This document shows positions 61,298-64,000 of a DNA stretch of 64,000 nucleotides, one piece after another. The notes under the pieces are model-generated. The model saw only the letters and a list, made by a program, of their open reading frames with translations, was not told where the DNA came from and ran no database searches. How positions within the stretch are numbered: the first letter of the stretch is position 1; the number at the start of each line of letters is the position of its first letter. A program made the translations under genes and the position numbers. Source of the stretch: Flavobacteriales bacterium (GTDB lineage Bacteria; Bacteroidota; Bacteroidia; Flavobacteriales; JASBRU01); contig JASBRU010000007.1 in assembly GCA_030149285.1 (NCBI GenBank), forward strand, positions 39,844-103,843, read 5' to 3'.

Positions 61298-62554
61298 ATG
61301 AATAAAGCTTTAAAAAGACAGAATTTCTTAAAGGCTTTTGGCCCCGGTATTGTGTTTGCAGCCACTGCAATAGGTGTTTCGCATCTAGTGCAATCTAGTA
61401 GAGCAGGAGCAGACTATGGATATACTTTACTATGGGCAGTAATATTGGCTAACTTGTTTAAGTATCCTTTTTTTGAATATGGCGCTAGGTATGCCAATGT
61501 GATGGGCGAGAGTTTGTTAGATGGTTACTTAAGAATGAGTAAATGGTATTTATATTTATACTTATTTGTAACAATAGGCTCTATGTTTACGCTTACTGCT
61601 GCAGTATCTTTTCTTACAGCGGGCTTGTTTAATAATCTTTTAGGTATAACTATACCAATATCACAAACAGCGGCAATACTCTTTATTATATGCATTACAG
61701 TACTTTTAATAGGGCGCTATAAGCTATTAGATAGCTTAATAAAAGTTATTGGCTTTGTATTGCTCATTAGCACACTATTTGCATTTGTAATGGTCTGGTT
61801 TAAAGATACACCAGAGCGAATAGAGGGTTTTGTACAAGAATCTGTATGGAGTTCAGATAAGGGGATTTTGTTTTTAATAGCTTTAATGGGATGGATGCCA
61901 ACCGGCATTGAACTGTCTCCATGGAGTAGTTTATGGACAATAGAACGAATAAAAGAGACGGGGTACAAACCTACTCTTAAAGAAAGTATACTAGATTTTA
62001 GAATTGGATATATACTGTCGGCTATATTGGCAATATGTTTTTTGGTGCTAGGTGCAAAGCTTATTAATGGTACTGGAGTAGCCTTGCCGGATAACGCAGT
62101 TGCATTTTCTTCTAAAATAGTAAGTATGTATACATATTTATTAGGCGATTGGACTTATTATATTATTGCTATAGCAGCTTTTTCTATTATGTTTAGTACT
62201 ACCATTACTGTTTTTGATGGGTATTCAAGGGTTTTTGAAAGAACAACAGAACTACTATTCTTTAAAAAGATAAAAAGTAATACGATATATATATTCTCTT
62301 TGCTTTTAGTTGGAGTAGGTGGGTATATAATAATAGCTGTTTTTATAAAAGACCTCTTAACACTTATAGATTTAGCTACAACAATTTCATTTGTTATTGC
62401 TCCTATAATTGCTTTTCTTAATTTTAGGCTACTTACAAGGTCTTTTGTTCCTATAGAAGGGCAACCTGGTTTTAAGCTGAAGATTTTAAGTATATTTGGG
62501 ATTCTATTTTTAGTAGGCTTTATGTTAGTTTATGTGAAAATAGTCGTTAGCTAA
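61298..62554 (+). CDS. Nramp-family transporter lacking the DPGN motif
   Basis: The 418-residue protein has about eleven hydrophobic segments. The first matches Nramp TM1 (AFGPGIVFAATAIGVSHLVQ, then GADYGYTLLW), but where Mn/Fe transporters have DPGN it has GVSH (residues 26-29). In TM6 the MP pair remains (M200-P201 in GWMPTGIEL) but the following HN becomes TG. The two metal ligands of TM1 are thus replaced. It may carry another ion or substrate. I take the ATG at 61298; a TTG one codon upstream is less likely. Confidence 0.82.
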   Translation: MNKALKRQNFLKAFGPGIVFAATAIGVSHLVQSSRAGADYGYTLLWAVILANLFKYPFFEYGARYANVMGESLLDGYLRMSKWYLYLYLFVTIGSMFTLTAAVSFLTAGLFNNLLGITIPISQTAAILFIICITVLLIGRYKLLDSLIKVIGFVLLISTLFAFVMVWFKDTPERIEGFVQESVWSSDKGILFLIALMGWMPTGIELSPWSSLWTIERIKETGYKPTLKESILDFRIGYILSAILAICFLVLGAKLINGTGVALPDNAVAFSSKIVSMYTYLLGDWTYYIIAIAAFSIMFSTTITVFDGYSRVFERTTELLFFKKIKSNTIYIFSLLLVGVGGYIIIAVFIKDLLTLIDLATTISFVIAPIIAFLNFRLLTRSFVPIEGQPGFKLKILSIFGILFLVGFMLVYVKIVVS

Positions 62555-62707
62555 GTAGTAAATACGGTAACTAGTTTAATATTACCGACAGCTATTTAAT
62601 AACATCTTTAAATAAGTAATGATTTTTGGCATTGATTTATAGTGCTGATATTTAGTAAATTGCATAGAATAAGCAGTAGAAGTATTAATTATAATATTAA
62701 TGTAACC

Positions 62708-64000
62708 ATGTTAAAACGTATTTTATTATTAGCAATAACCATTTTTACTCTTGGAAGTCTTCAAGAAGTAAAAGCCTCACATTATATGGGGGGAGAGATT
62801 ACTTGGGAATGCGTAAAATCAGGTCCTAATACAGGTAAATATATATTCACTATAAAGTTATACCGAGATTGTACGGGGTGTTTAGGATGTTATGGAAATT
62901 CGGTTACCATTAATACTAATGTTCCTGGTTTGTCATCTTTCAGCGCAACTCAATTATCTGCAACAGATATATCACCAACCTGTTTCGATCCTAGTCAGGG
63001 GATAACTTGTGGTCCAACACTTTCTATTAGTCAAACTATACCTCCTTCAATTTTTGGAGCTGTAGCAGAGAATATATATGTGAGTTCTCCACTTACTATA
63101 AACGGAACTCCACCAGCAAGTGGTTGGGCGTTTTGGTATACCAGTGGTGCCCGTAACTCAATTGTAAATACAGCTGTTCAGGGTTCATTTACTTTACGAG
63201 CTAAAATGTATCCTTATAATGGGCAATTGGTAAACCCTTGTTTTGATTCCTCTCCACAGTTCTTAGAAAGACCATCTGTGGTAATATGTATAGCAGATAC
63301 TTTTACCTATAACCATAATGCGGCTGACCCTGAATTAGATTCTTTGTATTATGATTGGGCAGAACCATTAGGTAGTACATCAGGGAATAATTTTAATCCT
63401 CCATCTAACCCACCTTATACTGCGTTTGCTAACGGGTTTAGTGCTTCTTCACCCTTACCAAGTAGTAACTTTCCATCAAGCCCTACTTATTGCCCAAACT
63501 GTTTAGGCCCTACTTTAAATAATCAAACAGGAGAGGTGTTCTTTTATACAGACATCGGGAATGGTGGTTATACTACAGTAGTAAAGGTAGAAGCTTGGAA
63601 ATGCGGGCAAAAAGTAGCAGAAATTTACAGAGAGATTCAAGTTACCTTATTAGGGAATTGTGGTACAAACAATCCACCTTTCGTAACGCCACCCTTTGGT
63701 GGTGTCAGCTTTGATACTACAGTCGTAGCAGGCGATTTGGTGCAGTTTAATTTAGCGGTGGCCGATCCTGAGTTTAGAATGGGACCTTCCGGTTTTGTAC
63801 CTCAAAATTTATCGATTAGTGCATCAGGTAACCAATTTGGTAATGCCTTTCAAAATGCAAATGCAGGATGTTTAAACCCACCCTGTGCTACGTTAACCCC
63901 AACGCCCCAGGCAATTAATGCAACCAGTCCGTCATTTAACTTAAATACGAGCTTTAGCTGGCAAACGGACTGTAGTCATTTAGCAACTACTTTAGGCTGT
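62708..64000 (+). CDS. Large secreted gliding/adhesin-type protein, N-terminal part
   Basis: The frame stays open for 431 codons to the window end. A signal peptide (about 23 residues, ending EVKA) leads into SHYMGGEITWEC and KLYRDCTGCLGCYG. This N-terminal pattern starts many long Bacteroidota surface proteins that carry beta repeats and a C-terminal gliding-motility-associated (T9SS) domain, but that end is outside the window. The region is rich in serine, proline, asparagine and cysteine. A cell-surface role is inferred. It is probably a separate transcription unit, 153 nt after the Nramp-like gene. Confidence 0.75.
   Translation, partial: MLKRILLLAITIFTLGSLQEVKASHYMGGEITWECVKSGPNTGKYIFTIKLYRDCTGCLGCYGNSVTINTNVPGLSSFSATQLSATDISPTCFDPSQGITCGPTLSISQTIPPSIFGAVAENIYVSSPLTINGTPPASGWAFWYTSGARNSIVNTAVQGSFTLRAKMYPYNGQLVNPCFDSSPQFLERPSVVICIADTFTYNHNAADPELDSLYYDWAEPLGSTSGNNFNPPSNPPYTAFANGFSASSPLPSSNFPSSPTYCPNCLGPTLNNQTGEVFFYTDIGNGGYTTVVKVEAWKCGQKVAEIYREIQVTLLGNCGTNNPPFVTPPFGGVSFDTTVVAGDLVQFNLAVADPEFRMGPSGFVPQNLSISASGNQFGNAFQNANAGCLNPPCATLTPTPQAINATSPSFNLNTSFSWQTDCSHLATTLGC

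Noticed and set aside
62565..62587. CGGTAA/TTACCG pair after the Nramp-like gene as a terminator
   Set aside because: Only 6 bp with an 11-nt loop and no T run; too weak to claim.
1..64000. tRNA, rRNA, CRISPR array, insertion sequence, prophage or defence island
   Set aside because: Reading both strands by eye, the only GC-rich structured RNA is the SRP RNA; no regular repeat-spacer pattern, transposase, integrase or restriction-like gene was found.

Overview
The window reads as core chromosome of an AT-rich marine-type member of the Bacteroidota, most likely Flavobacteriales. The evidence is cumulative. Two or three proteins look like type IX secretion (T9SS) substrates. There are lineage-specific families (DUF4199, DUF3276, DUF5683, DUF3667, a long signal peptidase I and a long NusB). 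The parA-parB-DUF5683-dapB-lepB-wbqC order is typical of the group, and menaquinone genes are the only quinone genes. Many intergenic regions carry TAnnTTTG elements, the -7 box of the Bacteroidota primary sigma factor. I see no insertion sequence, prophage, CRISPR array, defence island, tRNA or rRNA.

Layout. 1-8.2 kb: a light and isoprenoid region with the end of idi, a photolyase, a peroxiredoxin, a minus-strand run (SRPBCC protein, zincin-like DUF3267 protein, uracil-DNA glycosylase, TetR regulator, ABC1 kinase), then crtZ and a lycopene cyclase. 8.2-19.7 kb: envelope proteins and lipoproteins (SRPBCC-GyrI fusion, M49 and M43 metallopeptidases, DUF4920, cytochrome c-like, YceI), plus a MazG-like NTP pyrophosphohydrolase, ilvE, mnmD and an epimerase. 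19.7-23 kb: thrS-infC-rpmI-rplT, with infC lacking any AUG, GUG or UUG in a suitable place. 23-31.6 kb: a nearly complete menaquinone operon (hotdog thioesterase, menF, menD, menB, menA, menC, an AlkD-like gene, menE, a DUF3667 gene).

31.6-38.6 kb: a carboxyltransferase subunit and the parAB-dapB-lepB operon, all on the minus strand. 38.7-50.3 kb: flavin reductase, DoxX, DUF3276, an ABC exporter, leucine dehydrogenase behind a structured leader, nusB-DUF1573-yajC, ybbR-like-coaE-nnr, and DUF302, Sua5/YciO and transaldolase-like genes. A signal recognition particle RNA gene lies at about 50.37-50.47 kb. 50.6-58.3 kb: four tandem DUF4199 genes, two family-2 glycosyltransferases, and convergent to them a three-gene cassette for GDP-D-glycero-D-manno-heptose. 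The cassette ends in a three-domain protein that carries an extra P-loop kinase domain. 58.4-64 kb: YwqK-like repeat protein, mnmA, a nitronate monooxygenase, an Nramp relative lacking the DPGN metal-binding motif, and the start of a large secreted protein cut by the window edge.

Most genes are housekeeping. The least ordinary parts are the heptose cassette fusion, the non-canonical infC start, the DUF4199 array, the altered Nramp site, the leader before leucine dehydrogenase, and a 55-codon GTG-started membrane protein gene. I found no clear undescribed multi-gene system. The P-loop domain fused to the heptose enzymes is the strongest candidate for an unassigned function.
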